Shown piece by piece: positions 28,209 to 36,415 of a DNA stretch of 57,845 bases. Under the pieces are notes generated by a model that saw only the letters and a program-made list of their open reading frames with translations, searched no databases and was not told the origin of the DNA. Numbering within the stretch: the stretch's first letter is position 1; each line of letters opens with the position of its first letter. Both the position numbers and the translations under genes were made by a program. Source of the stretch: a virus; IMG/VR virus record IMGVR_UViG_3300025810_000007, positions 1 through 57,845 of that record; one strand, given 5' to 3'.

Positions 28209-28443
28209 TATAATCTCTCTCCAATATCATTTCTAAATAGTGTATTGCCTTCTTTATATCTTGCTCTTTCCCTTTCGACTGATGTCGACAGATATACTTT
28301 ATAGCATTACCCTCTGCAAAAAGCAATTTGTTCTCATTAATAAACTCTGCTGGTTGAATCTTCATCGATCGATAGTGCTTCCCACCTACCTGCTCTTCTA
28401 ATGAAGAGTATGTTGTTCCTTTAAATATATCTTTGTGTGTCAT
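28201..28443 (-). CDS. DUF3310/SaV-like protein (80 aa)
   Basis: 80 aa. GGKHYRSMKIQPAEFINENK and then AEGNAIKYICRHQSKGKEQDIKKAIHYLE match the pattern I know as DUF3310: HY at the start, an N-x-I-K-Y-x-x-R box and a D-x-x-K-A helix. The family is common in phages beside replication genes; its role may be nucleotide-related. It overlaps the polymerase start by eight bases and the helicase stop by four. Confidence 0.75.
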   Translation of the reverse strand: MTHKDIFKGTTYSSLEEQVGGKHYRSMKIQPAEFINENKLLFAEGNAIKYICRHQSKGKEQDIKKAIHYLEMILERDYNV

Positions 28444-29987
28444 CTTACTCCTAGTTTATATTTGTCTTGTGATGCTATTGTCCAACAGTCAAATCTGCCA
28501 CGACTATACGCTACGTATTTTAATCTCAACTGACTAAAATAATCTTCTGGTCTAAATCTTGTGTCGTCTACTATGACATTATCAAAAGTTAAACCTTTTA
28601 CGGTGTGAATGTTTGCATACTTAACTCTAACTTCACCGTTAAGATCACAACCATTTCGTAAAATTTTATTAATATATAATATTCTGTCTTCTTCTGTTTT
28701 AGTTCTTATTAATGCAAAGTCTTTTTGAAATTTTGAATTTTCTTTTAAATACTTATGATATATTAAATAATCTATATTGTATTCTCTATCTACCCATTCT
28801 TCAAAAGTTTCATCTCCTCTTCCATGCACTATAACTTTACTACCCATATAACTCCAAAAATCTTTTATTTGTTTTAATGGCATTGCTTTACCGCTTGCAA
28901 ACTCTGGCCATAATTTATGACATCTTAATTCTTTCTTTGGTACGTGAGCCGTGTTCCCTACATGTGCAAACTCTATGCCGTGTTTCTTAAAAAACTTTTT
29001 AACCCATGCATCAGATGGCTTTTGACGATAAGTAAATAAAAAAGTCTCTTTAGTATTTTTTATTTTATCTAATAAAATTTCTAAAGCGCTACAATTTTTT
29101 TGTAGATTTGGGAGATAATAATGATTTCCTGTTATATCAGTAGCTTTCCATACTCTATAAGTTCCATAATGATGCCATATTGGAGCTATAATTTTTTTAC
29201 ATAAATTGTTTATAGTTTTACTACATCTATGTCCTTGTTCTAATTCCTTTGCACCTTGTGATAATTTATAAAATTCATGTGCATCTGCACCCGCCCATTC
29301 AAATATAGTTTGATCAGGGTCTCCCACAAACCAGTATTCTTGTGCATTAGTTGCAATTTTATCTAATGCTATTTTTTGTGTTTTATTACTGTCTTGTGCC
29401 TCATCTACTATCAAAGCATCTATGTTTGGTTCGACTGCTTTGTCTATAAATCTTTTAATCATATCGTGAAAATCTAATTTACCATTGTCTTTGTTATATT
29501 TTTCTACGATTGGTAACATTGTTTCTATATCAGTTATAGAATAGCCATGGTATTTTTTGTCAGATATTTTCCAATGTTCTTTTAAAGATCTGTTAAATCC
29601 GTATGCTTCTCTAACAAATTTAAAATACCCATGTTCTCTGTTATCAAATTGAGATTGTATTACTTTGTGTCTTTGAAATATAGAATCTATTCTGCATAAA
29701 TTTTTATAATCATCATAGTCTAAAACTTGTTCTCCGATAGTTGCTTTGTTTTTACAATAGTGATGTATTGTACAAATGTTATGTTCTAATGCTTTTTTAG
29801 TAATGCCTTGCATTTCTGGTAGTTTTAATATCTCATCTTTAATTTCATCTGCTGCAACATTAGTGTGAGATAGAATTATAATTTTTTTGTAATCAAATTT
29901 TTTTAACAACTCTGTATATTTACTTGTAATAAATGTAGAAGTCTTACCTGTACCTGGAGGACCCACCATAAACTGAAGCTTACTCAT
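28440..29987 (-). CDS. SF1 (UvrD/Rep-like) DNA helicase
   Basis: 515 aa from ATG at 29987, which has AAGGAG before it; an earlier start at 30017 is less good. Walker A is VGPPGTGKTS (8-17), motif Ia ILSHTNVAADEI, Walker B ALIVDEAQDS near 200, motif III WFVGDPDQTIFEWAGA, motif IV-like ELEQGHRCSKTI, motif V HTVKGLTFDNVI, and motif VI VAYSRGRFD. It unwinds DNA 3'-5' and probably serves as a replication or recombination helicase. It overlaps the primase gene by eight bases. Confidence 0.88.
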   Translation of the reverse strand: MSKLQFMVGPPGTGKTSTFITSKYTELLKKFDYKKIIILSHTNVAADEIKDEILKLPEMQGITKKALEHNICTIHHYCKNKATIGEQVLDYDDYKNLCRIDSIFQRHKVIQSQFDNREHGYFKFVREAYGFNRSLKEHWKISDKKYHGYSITDIETMLPIVEKYNKDNGKLDFHDMIKRFIDKAVEPNIDALIVDEAQDSNKTQKIALDKIATNAQEYWFVGDPDQTIFEWAGADAHEFYKLSQGAKELEQGHRCSKTINNLCKKIIAPIWHHYGTYRVWKATDITGNHYYLPNLQKNCSALEILLDKIKNTKETFLFTYRQKPSDAWVKKFFKKHGIEFAHVGNTAHVPKKELRCHKLWPEFASGKAMPLKQIKDFWSYMGSKVIVHGRGDETFEEWVDREYNIDYLIYHKYLKENSKFQKDFALIRTKTEEDRILYINKILRNGCDLNGEVRVKYANIHTVKGLTFDNVIVDDTRFRPEDYFSQLRLKYVAYSRGRFDCWTIASQDKYKLGVR

Positions 29988-31416
29988 TAGTAATCTCCTT
30001 GTATTCTCCTTCAACAATTAAATCTTCAACATCTACTGCTTGATTTATCATACGCCATGATACACAAGACTTACCATTAAACTTACCGTGATTCTTTTTT
30101 GCTTTAAGTATGTTTTGACATTTTATAACTAAATCTACTCTTGGTAAATTTACTTTCTGTCTATGTAAATAATCTTCAAACTTATCTAAACTAAATTCTA
30201 ATATATTTTTACCCATGTTAAAATAAGGTAAACCAAAGTTTGCTAGTTCTTTTTTATTTGTATATGCTTTTTCTTCTGAAATATAATTTTTAAAATGTTT
30301 TTTAAATCTTAAATCTTCTTCTGCATCTTCAACATAATCTTTTGACTTCTCTCGTGCTTCATACTTTCTACGCATAATCTCTTCAAAGTCTGCAGCTTTC
30401 ATCTCTGGAATCCAAACAGATGCTTTACTAATTACAGCATCATAAAATAATTTTTTATTACGAAGTGTAGGACCGTCAACTGTAATAGTTTTTTCAACGG
30501 CCTCCCCCTGTACTACAGCATTTATTTTTACAAAATATCTATCACTGCCATATTCTATTATTTGTCCGATAGATTGTTTTGCTTCTTCACTTGTAGCTTC
30601 TTGTACACCAATCCAACTAAACAATGTTGCTATTGTTTTTGTAGAGCACCCAATGATCTCTGCAAGTTTTGGCATACCAAATTTTCTGTTTGCTTTTTTG
30701 TGTGTTGTTCCTTTTTTCTTTCTTTTTTCTGCCTCTTCATCTTTTGCTGCAACAGCAATTTTATAAATATAGTCATCAATTTCTTCTGTGTTCCACTCTG
30801 TATGTTTTAACAATACTCCTGCCATAGCAGTGCAATAATCATCTCTTTGTCCTGATCCTGCGTATGTAATACACAAGGCTGCAGCTAAAGCAATCTTACC
30901 AAGATCAACTTTAATATTACCTGGGTATTCGTCAATACCATCGTATTTAACCCACTTAACAACTTCATTTGTTGTATGATATTTTGTTTCTGGAACTAAT
31001 GTGTATTTATTTGCGCCATGTCTTATCTCACACAAAGTTGCACCATGACCATAATCTTTGTAATAATTTTCTAATTCTTTTGGTAGTGCAAATTTTTTAT
31101 AGTCTGATGTACCAGACCAAAGATAATGACTTGATGGATTATTTCTTCTACCAAATATTGCACCACATGATTTTATGTGATCGCTTGTAAATCTTTTAAC
31201 AACAGGATTGTCAATATCAAAATCTATATATTGATCTAACCGAAGTCCTATTTGTTTTGTTGTGTGTTCTATTCTCCATTCTTCTTTCGTAATCTTAAAA
31301 TCAGGGTCGGACCATTTTTCAACCACCGCCTGCTTTGTATCGCAGGGTATGATCACCCGTCCCAGATCTATCCAATCTTCGTACGTAACCGGAGCTTTAT
31401 TTATCTTATCATTCAT
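29980..31416 (-). CDS. Prim-Pol type primase (AEP family)
   Basis: 478 aa. The N-terminal domain has YIDFDIDNPV (Asp65, Asp67, Asp69, the metal site) and NNPSSHYLWSG (His97), plus HGATLCEIRHG, as in bifunctional primase-polymerases. A middle domain with GSGQRDDYCTAMAGVLLKHT and helices looks like the PriCT type. The C-terminal third is charged. It makes primers for polymerase A. No DnaB-type helicase is fused or nearby. Confidence 0.8.
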   Translation of the reverse strand: MNDKINKAPVTYEDWIDLGRVIIPCDTKQAVVEKWSDPDFKITKEEWRIEHTTKQIGLRLDQYIDFDIDNPVVKRFTSDHIKSCGAIFGRRNNPSSHYLWSGTSDYKKFALPKELENYYKDYGHGATLCEIRHGANKYTLVPETKYHTTNEVVKWVKYDGIDEYPGNIKVDLGKIALAAALCITYAGSGQRDDYCTAMAGVLLKHTEWNTEEIDDYIYKIAVAAKDEEAEKRKKKGTTHKKANRKFGMPKLAEIIGCSTKTIATLFSWIGVQEATSEEAKQSIGQIIEYGSDRYFVKINAVVQGEAVEKTITVDGPTLRNKKLFYDAVISKASVWIPEMKAADFEEIMRRKYEAREKSKDYVEDAEEDLRFKKHFKNYISEEKAYTNKKELANFGLPYFNMGKNILEFSLDKFEDYLHRQKVNLPRVDLVIKCQNILKAKKNHGKFNGKSCVSWRMINQAVDVEDLIVEGEYKEITNE

Positions 31417-31424
31417 AAATTAAA

Positions 31425-31458
31425 AGTGGGCGTATCCACTCTCGCTTCGACGCCCACT
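31425..31458 (-). terminator. Intrinsic terminator/attenuator before the primase gene
   Basis: On the minus strand AGTGGGCGT (31458-31450) pairs with ACGCCCACT (31433-31425) and is followed by TTTTAATTT. This is a good Rho-independent terminator by shape. It stands between the 250-aa gene and the primase, so it may reduce rather than end the transcript. Confidence 0.6.
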
Positions 31459-31468
31459 ACCTAGGATC

Positions 31469-32221
31469 TTATAAATTTAAAGATTTTTTAGTTTGTTCTT
31501 GAGTTTCAGGTTTTGCTTCTATCTCACCCTTACCTACAGAATCTGCAAAAGATTTTGCCATATCATAGATAGCTTTATCTGTGACTGGTCCAACCTTCGA
31601 TACATCCCAACCAAACCATGTTCCTTTGTCATTAGACATCTGAACAGTTGATAGTTTATAAATGTGGCTGTAAGTTGGCGGAGTAAACAAACCATTTTTA
31701 CCCTGCATCTTTAAACCCATCATCATTGAATTCCATTTTCTACTAACTTTTAATTGAGTAGACTTCATAGATATCAACGCTGTCTCCGGGTTATCACCAA
31801 CTACAAGTACAAAATGACTAGCGGTATTATCTAGATAATTACCATTTGGTAATCTGTCCTTATAATCTTTACCTCTAGTTGTTTGGCTAATGATATCACT
31901 ATCTGCATCGTGTATCGCAACAGGAGCACCAGTGCTGGTACCTCTATCTTGCCATTCAATGTACTGTCTCTTGTAGTGACATGGTACAACATTAATAGAA
32001 TCGTACAATGCGTTAGTGACAGTGTTTATGATTTTGCCTGGCTCTGCGCCCTCGACATACTTACCATCTCTTTTGTTTACCTCTGGAGATAGTTGTCCCA
32101 AAATTTTTAAGAATGGTAACGCAAGATCTTCTTGCGAAATATTCTGGGCTCCTTGTTGTGCATCTGCTTCCATATCAAATGTAGCTAATGCACCATTCTT
32201 TTTTTCTGTTACTTGGTTCAT
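31469..32221 (-). CDS. Putative ssDNA-binding-type replication protein (250 aa)
   Basis: 250 aa. The middle is beta-rich (INVVPCHYKRQYIEWQDRG, ASHFVLVVGDNPETALISMK, LKVSRKWNSMMMGLK), with several aromatic residues, followed by an acidic/amide-rich tail. Phage genomes often place such a protein next to primase, and I think ssDNA binding is likely. No zinc or other motif proves it. It ends 53 bases before the primase gene. Confidence 0.5.
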   Translation of the reverse strand: MNQVTEKKNGALATFDMEADAQQGAQNISQEDLALPFLKILGQLSPEVNKRDGKYVEGAEPGKIINTVTNALYDSINVVPCHYKRQYIEWQDRGTSTGAPVAIHDADSDIISQTTRGKDYKDRLPNGNYLDNTASHFVLVVGDNPETALISMKSTQLKVSRKWNSMMMGLKMQGKNGLFTPPTYSHIYKLSTVQMSNDKGTWFGWDVSKVGPVTDKAIYDMAKSFADSVGKGEIEAKPETQEQTKKSLNL

Positions 32222-32223
32222 GT

Positions 32224-32775
32224 TTATTTGTTCCTTTTTATTGTTGTCTTATTCTCCGAGAATACCCCGAAGATTTCCGTTGGCATTTCTTTACCTGCCT
32301 CAATACGCTCACGGACTAGCGCTTTCAAAGTCATGGGTTCTACCTTCATCTTTTGTGTCGGTTGGAACCCTTGACCTTTTGCAAGATCGGCATAATCAGC
32401 CGCCTTGTTATCTTCGTTGCGACCAAAGGATACGGATATCTCGTTTTTGATTATATCCCCTAGTCCATTGTTACGAAGCCAGTTAAACGCCGCTTCTTTA
32501 TTTGCTTCTGTAATAGTAGCACGATACGACGTTGAAACTTTTAGATGTGATCCATCATGAAGTTTTAATTCTGCTAAACCCATTTCAGACATCATGGTTG
32601 GTATAACCTCTCCCGAAATATGGTCCCTCTGTTTTTTCATCATCTTCAAATCGTTTTCTAAATCTGCAATACGATCATCACATGTTTCTAATCTTTCAAC
32701 TTGATCTGCAAGTGATTGAACACCTCCAGTATTTTTCATTGCATCTTGTTGGTCTTTTTCAAAATCAATTGTCAT
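32224..32775 (-). CDS. Coiled-coil protein of the replication module (183 aa)
   Basis: 183 aa. Residues 25-55 form a clear coiled coil (RLETCDDRIADLENDLKMMK). A compact C-terminal domain follows (MTLKALVRERIEAGKEMPTE). The layout, a long helix then alpha/beta, resembles Gam-like host nuclease inhibitors, but I cannot confirm that. It overlaps the gene upstream by 11 bases. Confidence 0.55.
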   Translation of the reverse strand: MTIDFEKDQQDAMKNTGGVQSLADQVERLETCDDRIADLENDLKMMKKQRDHISGEVIPTMMSEMGLAELKLHDGSHLKVSTSYRATITEANKEAAFNWLRNNGLGDIIKNEISVSFGRNEDNKAADYADLAKGQGFQPTQKMKVEPMTLKALVRERIEAGKEMPTEIFGVFSENKTTIKRNK

Positions 32776-33133
32776 CTATTTCTCCTTTCTCGTATAGATT
32801 AATTTCAATAGGATAATATTTTCTTTCTTGTTTATCCCACTTCAATACATTGTATTTGCCGTTTGTAATATCAGATACAATAGAACATGCAACACCAATG
32901 ATTGCAGGATCTCCTGTTAATAATAAATAATCTTCTGGTTTATAATTTCTTAAACCTTTTCTTAATTTAAAAATTAATGGACCAGGAGAAAAAATCATTT
33001 GAGAAAACTCTGGTAATAAAAAAATAAAATCATTGGTTGTAGAATAAGCAGCTGCACCCATAATATTTATTTTAGGAGTACCTGCTTGGCTACCTGGTAT
33101 CTCTTGTATTACATAAACTTTTCTTTCTGACAT
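32765..33133 (-). CDS. Hypothetical protein of the replication module (122 aa)
   Basis: 122 aa from ATG at 33133, the expected start of the leaderless transcript; an extension through TTG at 33139 is less likely. It has VYVIQEIPGSQAGTPKINIM, then IFKLRKGLRNYKPEDYLLLT and GDPAIIGVACSIVSD, a compact alpha/beta fold. No family recognised. It is the first gene of the minus-strand replication unit. Confidence 0.6.
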   Translation of the reverse strand: MSERKVYVIQEIPGSQAGTPKINIMGAAAYSTTNDFIFLLPEFSQMIFSPGPLIFKLRKGLRNYKPEDYLLLTGDPAIIGVACSIVSDITNGKYNVLKWDKQERKYYPIEINLYEKGEIDDN

Positions 33134-33161
33134 TGACAAACAATATAATCATGTTTATATA
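33133..33161 (+). promoter_or_regulatory. Promoter of the SNF2 helicase gene
   Basis: TTGACA (33133-33138), 17 bases, TATATA (33156-33161). It leads to the ATG at 33189 with a short leader. Confidence 0.62.
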
Positions 33162-33169
33162 GATGTCAA
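33142..33169 (-). promoter_or_regulatory. Promoter of the minus-strand replication unit
   Basis: On the minus strand TTGACA (33169-33164), 16 bases, TATATT (33147-33142). Interleaved with the SNF2 promoter as a palindromic two-way site; the +1 falls on the ATG at 33133. Confidence 0.6.
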
Positions 33170-33188
33170 CTAGAAAGAAAAAAAAATT

Positions 33189-34619
33189 ATGAATTATAAA
33201 TTTAAAACTAAACCTTATGCACATCAATTAACTGCATTGGAAAAATCTTGGAACAAAGAAAACTTTGCTTACTTCATGGAAATGGGTACAGGCAAAACAA
33301 AAGTTTTGATTGATAATATGTCTATGCTTTATGACAAAGGTAAAGTTGATGGTGCATTAATCATAGCTCCCAAAGGTGTTATAAAAACCTGGTATGAGCA
33401 AGAGCTTCCTGCGCACTTACCAAACCATATAGAGAATGTGACTGTATTATGGCAAGCTAATATTACAAAAGGACAACAAGAAAAACTAGAAAGCCTGTTT
33501 GAAATAGAGACTGCATTACATATTTTAATTATGAATGTTGAAGCTTTATCTACAGACAAAGGTGTAAAGTTTGCTGGTAAATTTTTAAACTCACACAAAG
33601 TCATAATGGCTATTGATGAGTCTACAACTATTAAAACACCTACAGCTAAACGAACTAAAAATATTATAGATCTTGGTAAATATGCAAAATATAAAAGAAT
33701 AATGACAGGTTCTCCTGTTACTAAAAATCCTTTAGATTTGTATTCTCAATGTGAATTTTTAGATCCTTATCTGTTAGATTTTACTTCTTATTATGCGTTT
33801 CGTAATAGGTATGCAGAAATGAAAACTATGCATCTTCGTGGTAGATCAATACAGGTTGTAGACGAGTTTAAAAATCTTGGAGAGTTATCTGACACTGTAA
33901 AAACTTTTTCTGAAAGAATTTTAAAAGAGGATTGTTTAGATTTACCACCAAAAAATTTTATTAAACGACATATTGTTCTTACAGGTGAACAAAGAAAAGC
34001 TTACGATCAAATGAAGAAAGCAGCTATGGCTGTATTAAACGGTAAAGTTACAACTACTATGACAGTGTTAACGCAGCTAATGAGACTACATCAAATTACA
34101 TGTGGACATTTTACAGCTGATGATGGTTCAGTTCAGTTAATTGAAAACAATAGAATAAAAGAACTAATGAATGTATTAGAAGAAACAGAAGGTAAAGCTA
34201 TAATTTGGGCTAACTATCAGAGAGATATTACAAATATAATAGAAAATATTATTAAAGTTTATGGTCCAGGGTCCGTGGTTGATTATTATGGATTAACGCC
34301 ACAAGAAGAACGACAAGATAATATTAAAAAGTTTCAAAATAATAAGAACTGTAGATTTATCGTAGGCACAACACAAACAGGTGGTTATGGCATTACACTT
34401 ACACAAGCAAACACAGTTATATATTATTCTAATGGGTATGATTTAGAAAAAAGATTACAGTCAGAAGATAGAGCACACAGAATAGGCCAAACCAAATCAG
34501 TGACATATGTGGACTTAATTGCTGAAGATACAGTTGATGAAAAAATCGTGAAAGCTTTACGCGATAAAATAAATATAGCATCTGAAGTATTAGGAGAGGA
34601 GTTAAAACAATGGATATAA
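33189..34619 (+). CDS. SNF2-type DEAD-box helicase
   Basis: 476 aa. Walker A MEMGTGKTKVLID (31-43), motif II VIMAIDESTT near 138-146, motif III KRIMTGSPVTKNPLDL, motif V GTTQTGGYGITLTQAN, motif VI RLQSEDRAHRIGQTKS. The EDRAHRIGQ box is typical of the SNF2/helicase superfamily 2. Such phage proteins remodel or unwind DNA in replication or recombination. It is transcribed apart from the other replication genes, with its own promoter, and overlaps the oxygenase downstream by ten bases. Confidence 0.9.
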   Translation: MNYKFKTKPYAHQLTALEKSWNKENFAYFMEMGTGKTKVLIDNMSMLYDKGKVDGALIIAPKGVIKTWYEQELPAHLPNHIENVTVLWQANITKGQQEKLESLFEIETALHILIMNVEALSTDKGVKFAGKFLNSHKVIMAIDESTTIKTPTAKRTKNIIDLGKYAKYKRIMTGSPVTKNPLDLYSQCEFLDPYLLDFTSYYAFRNRYAEMKTMHLRGRSIQVVDEFKNLGELSDTVKTFSERILKEDCLDLPPKNFIKRHIVLTGEQRKAYDQMKKAAMAVLNGKVTTTMTVLTQLMRLHQITCGHFTADDGSVQLIENNRIKELMNVLEETEGKAIIWANYQRDITNIIENIIKVYGPGSVVDYYGLTPQEERQDNIKKFQNNKNCRFIVGTTQTGGYGITLTQANTVIYYSNGYDLEKRLQSEDRAHRIGQTKSVTYVDLIAEDTVDEKIVKALRDKINIASEVLGEELKQWI

Positions 34620-35092
34620 AAGTGCATGAAAACTTTATGGATTACTTTTTGTTTTTAAAATTAAAAGAAACTATGAGCAATCAATATTTTCCTTGGTACA
34701 AAAATCGTATTGTAGATGAAACAGATGATGTTCAAATGGTTCATAATTTTTTTGAGTTTAACAAAATTAACTCTGAATTTTTTGAACTTCTAACCCCTTG
34801 CATAGACCGTTTAAAAGTTGAAAAGTTAATAAGAGTAAAAGCTAATTTAGTTTTACGAACTCCTAAAATACAAGAACATGGTTTTCATATTGACAATCAA
34901 ACATATAAAGAATTTAAAACTGCTATATTATATATAAACTCTAATAATGGTTATACTCGTTTTGAAAAAAAGAATAAAAAAATTAAAAGTGAAGAAAATA
35001 AATTAATAGATTTTAATGGTCGTTTACAACATACAGGAACTAGTTGTACCGATACTCCATATAGAATGGTGATTAATTTTGTTTATCTCTAA
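34610..35092 (+). CDS. 2OG-Fe(II) oxygenase, short type C (plus strand)
   Basis: 160 aa. Core EHGFHIDNQTYKEFKTAILY (His93, Asp95), NGYTRFEKK, then GRLQHTGTSCTDTPYRMVIN (His141, Arg152). It is the closest paralogue of the 19602 protein. GAGGAG stands eight bases before the ATG, inside the helicase gene. Coupling to the SNF2 helicase is a hint that the substrate may be DNA-linked, though this is inference. Confidence 0.78.
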   Translation: MDIKVHENFMDYFLFLKLKETMSNQYFPWYKNRIVDETDDVQMVHNFFEFNKINSEFFELLTPCIDRLKVEKLIRVKANLVLRTPKIQEHGFHIDNQTYKEFKTAILYINSNNGYTRFEKKNKKIKSEENKLIDFNGRLQHTGTSCTDTPYRMVINFVYL

Positions 35093-35565
35093 ACTAAATC
35101 TTTAGCTTTTCCCATTACAGGTTTGTATTTTGTTTTACCTTCTGATTTAAATGCATGTAAAAATGATGCTCTTGGTGTTCCTTCTATCCACGAGCAATGT
35201 ATCCATCCGCTATTAGGTTCACCTGGAGTATAGAACTCAAGAATGAGCTGATCTGGTGAAAGGTTTGATTTAATCCAATCAAAAAGTTCAGCATTATCAA
35301 CTCCCACACATTCGAAATCTGCCGCTTCAGCTTTTGCATGCTGCGACCGTGCCGAGCTGCCGATGGCTTCACACAGCGCTACGCTACGGAAACCGCTGGT
35401 AATCTTAACCCTGCCAAAATGGTCACGTACCGGCTGCAAAATATTTTCACATAATGCTTTTAATTTTTCTACTTGTTCTGCGTTAGGATTATTATTGATA
35501 CCCCTACGGATCGCTGTGTCCGATTTGATTAATTCTGACAAAGTAAAATTACGTGTAAGTTGCAT
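35089..35565 (-). CDS. Peptidase M15 endolysin
   Basis: 158 aa. TLSELIKSDTAIRRGINNNP is a typical start of M15A peptidases. The zinc site has SARSQHAKAEAADFE (His76, Asp83) and GWIHCSW (His about 131). It cuts the peptide part of peptidoglycan, releasing progeny. No signal peptide is seen, so a holin would be needed to let it through the membrane. It converges on the plus-strand oxygenase gene, overlapping by four bases. Confidence 0.85.
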   Translation of the reverse strand: MQLTRNFTLSELIKSDTAIRRGINNNPNAEQVEKLKALCENILQPVRDHFGRVKITSGFRSVALCEAIGSSARSQHAKAEAADFECVGVDNAELFDWIKSNLSPDQLILEFYTPGEPNSGWIHCSWIEGTPRASFLHAFKSEGKTKYKPVMGKAKDLV

Positions 35566-35567
35566 TT

Positions 35568-36236
35568 TTAATATTTTATATTAAACTTTATACCATCTTT
35601 TGGATTAAATTTGTAATTATTTCCTAACATACTTTTAACATTTTTCATGTGTTCTATTATGCTAGTAGGCATATCTTGTAAAAAACAATTTGTACTATAC
35701 CTTACGCCTTTTGTTATTGGTTTTACTTCGTGGACCCAAAAATAATCTGCAGGAAATATTAAAGCATCTCCTCTTTTTAATTTTATTTTTTTCTTTCCTC
35801 TAAAAAATGTAAACTCACCACCTTCATATTCTTCATTTAAATTAAATGTACAAGATCCATAAACATGAGGGTCATGATCTGTATGAGGGTGTATTTTAGC
35901 TCCTGTTTCATATTTCATTAATCTTAACTTATGTGCATACAACATACTTTTTCTTTTCCATTTATGAAACATTTTAAATTCATCTGTATAGTCTTGCCAC
36001 ATATTAATTATTTTTTCTATAGATGAAGAAACTAATTCATTTTCTTTTGTTCCGTACGTAATATCTATTACATCAAAAGTAGAAAGTGTGTTAATTCCTG
36101 TTTCAGCGTGAGGACAATATTCTTTAGTTTTTTTAATTTTATTTTTTTCATAAAATTTAATTAAAGAATCACATTGTTTTTTTGATAAAAAATTAGGTTT
36201 GTGTAAAATTAATTTAGTAATGTCAAAGGTGTTCAT
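35568..36236 (-). CDS. 2OG-Fe(II) oxygenase, prolyl-hydroxylase type B
   Basis: 222 aa from ATG at 36236; a longer reading to 36296 would run back through the 58-aa membrane gene. Core KIHPHTDHDPHVYGSCTFNL (His118, Asp120), YEGGEFTFFRGKKK, then FWVHEVKPITKGVRYSTNCF (His169, Arg179). It belongs to the same type as the proteins at 20695 and 47196. It lies between the endolysin and the internal-virion operon. Confidence 0.8.
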   Translation of the reverse strand: MNTFDITKLILHKPNFLSKKQCDSLIKFYEKNKIKKTKEYCPHAETGINTLSTFDVIDITYGTKENELVSSSIEKIINMWQDYTDEFKMFHKWKRKSMLYAHKLRLMKYETGAKIHPHTDHDPHVYGSCTFNLNEEYEGGEFTFFRGKKKIKLKRGDALIFPADYFWVHEVKPITKGVRYSTNCFLQDMPTSIIEHMKNVKSMLGNNYKFNPKDGIKFNIKY

Positions 36237-36238
36237 TT

Positions 36239-36415
36239 TTATGCAAGGTCTGTAAGTAAAGTTATAAGGACAGCCCCCATACCTCCTACTATCCAATACT
36301 CTAATCTTTTAATTCGTTCTTGCATTTCTTTTATTTGTTCAAAGGTTTGCTTTTGCATTATTCTGCAAAGCTTTTCATGTGATTCAATTTTTTGTAATGC
36401 CGATTTTTTTGCCAT
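36239..36415 (-). CDS. Coiled coil plus C-terminal TM protein (58 aa)
   Basis: 58 codons. A helix (LQKIESHEKLCRIMQKQTFE, QIKEMQERIKRLEYW) is followed by one membrane segment (IVGGMGAVLITLLTDLA). This is the layout of XhlA-type holin-associated proteins. The start overlaps the 1405-aa gene's stop by one base, and the endolysin is 700 bases downstream, so a lysis role is plausible. Confidence 0.6.
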   Translation of the reverse strand: MAKKSALQKIESHEKLCRIMQKQTFEQIKEMQERIKRLEYWIVGGMGAVLITLLTDLA

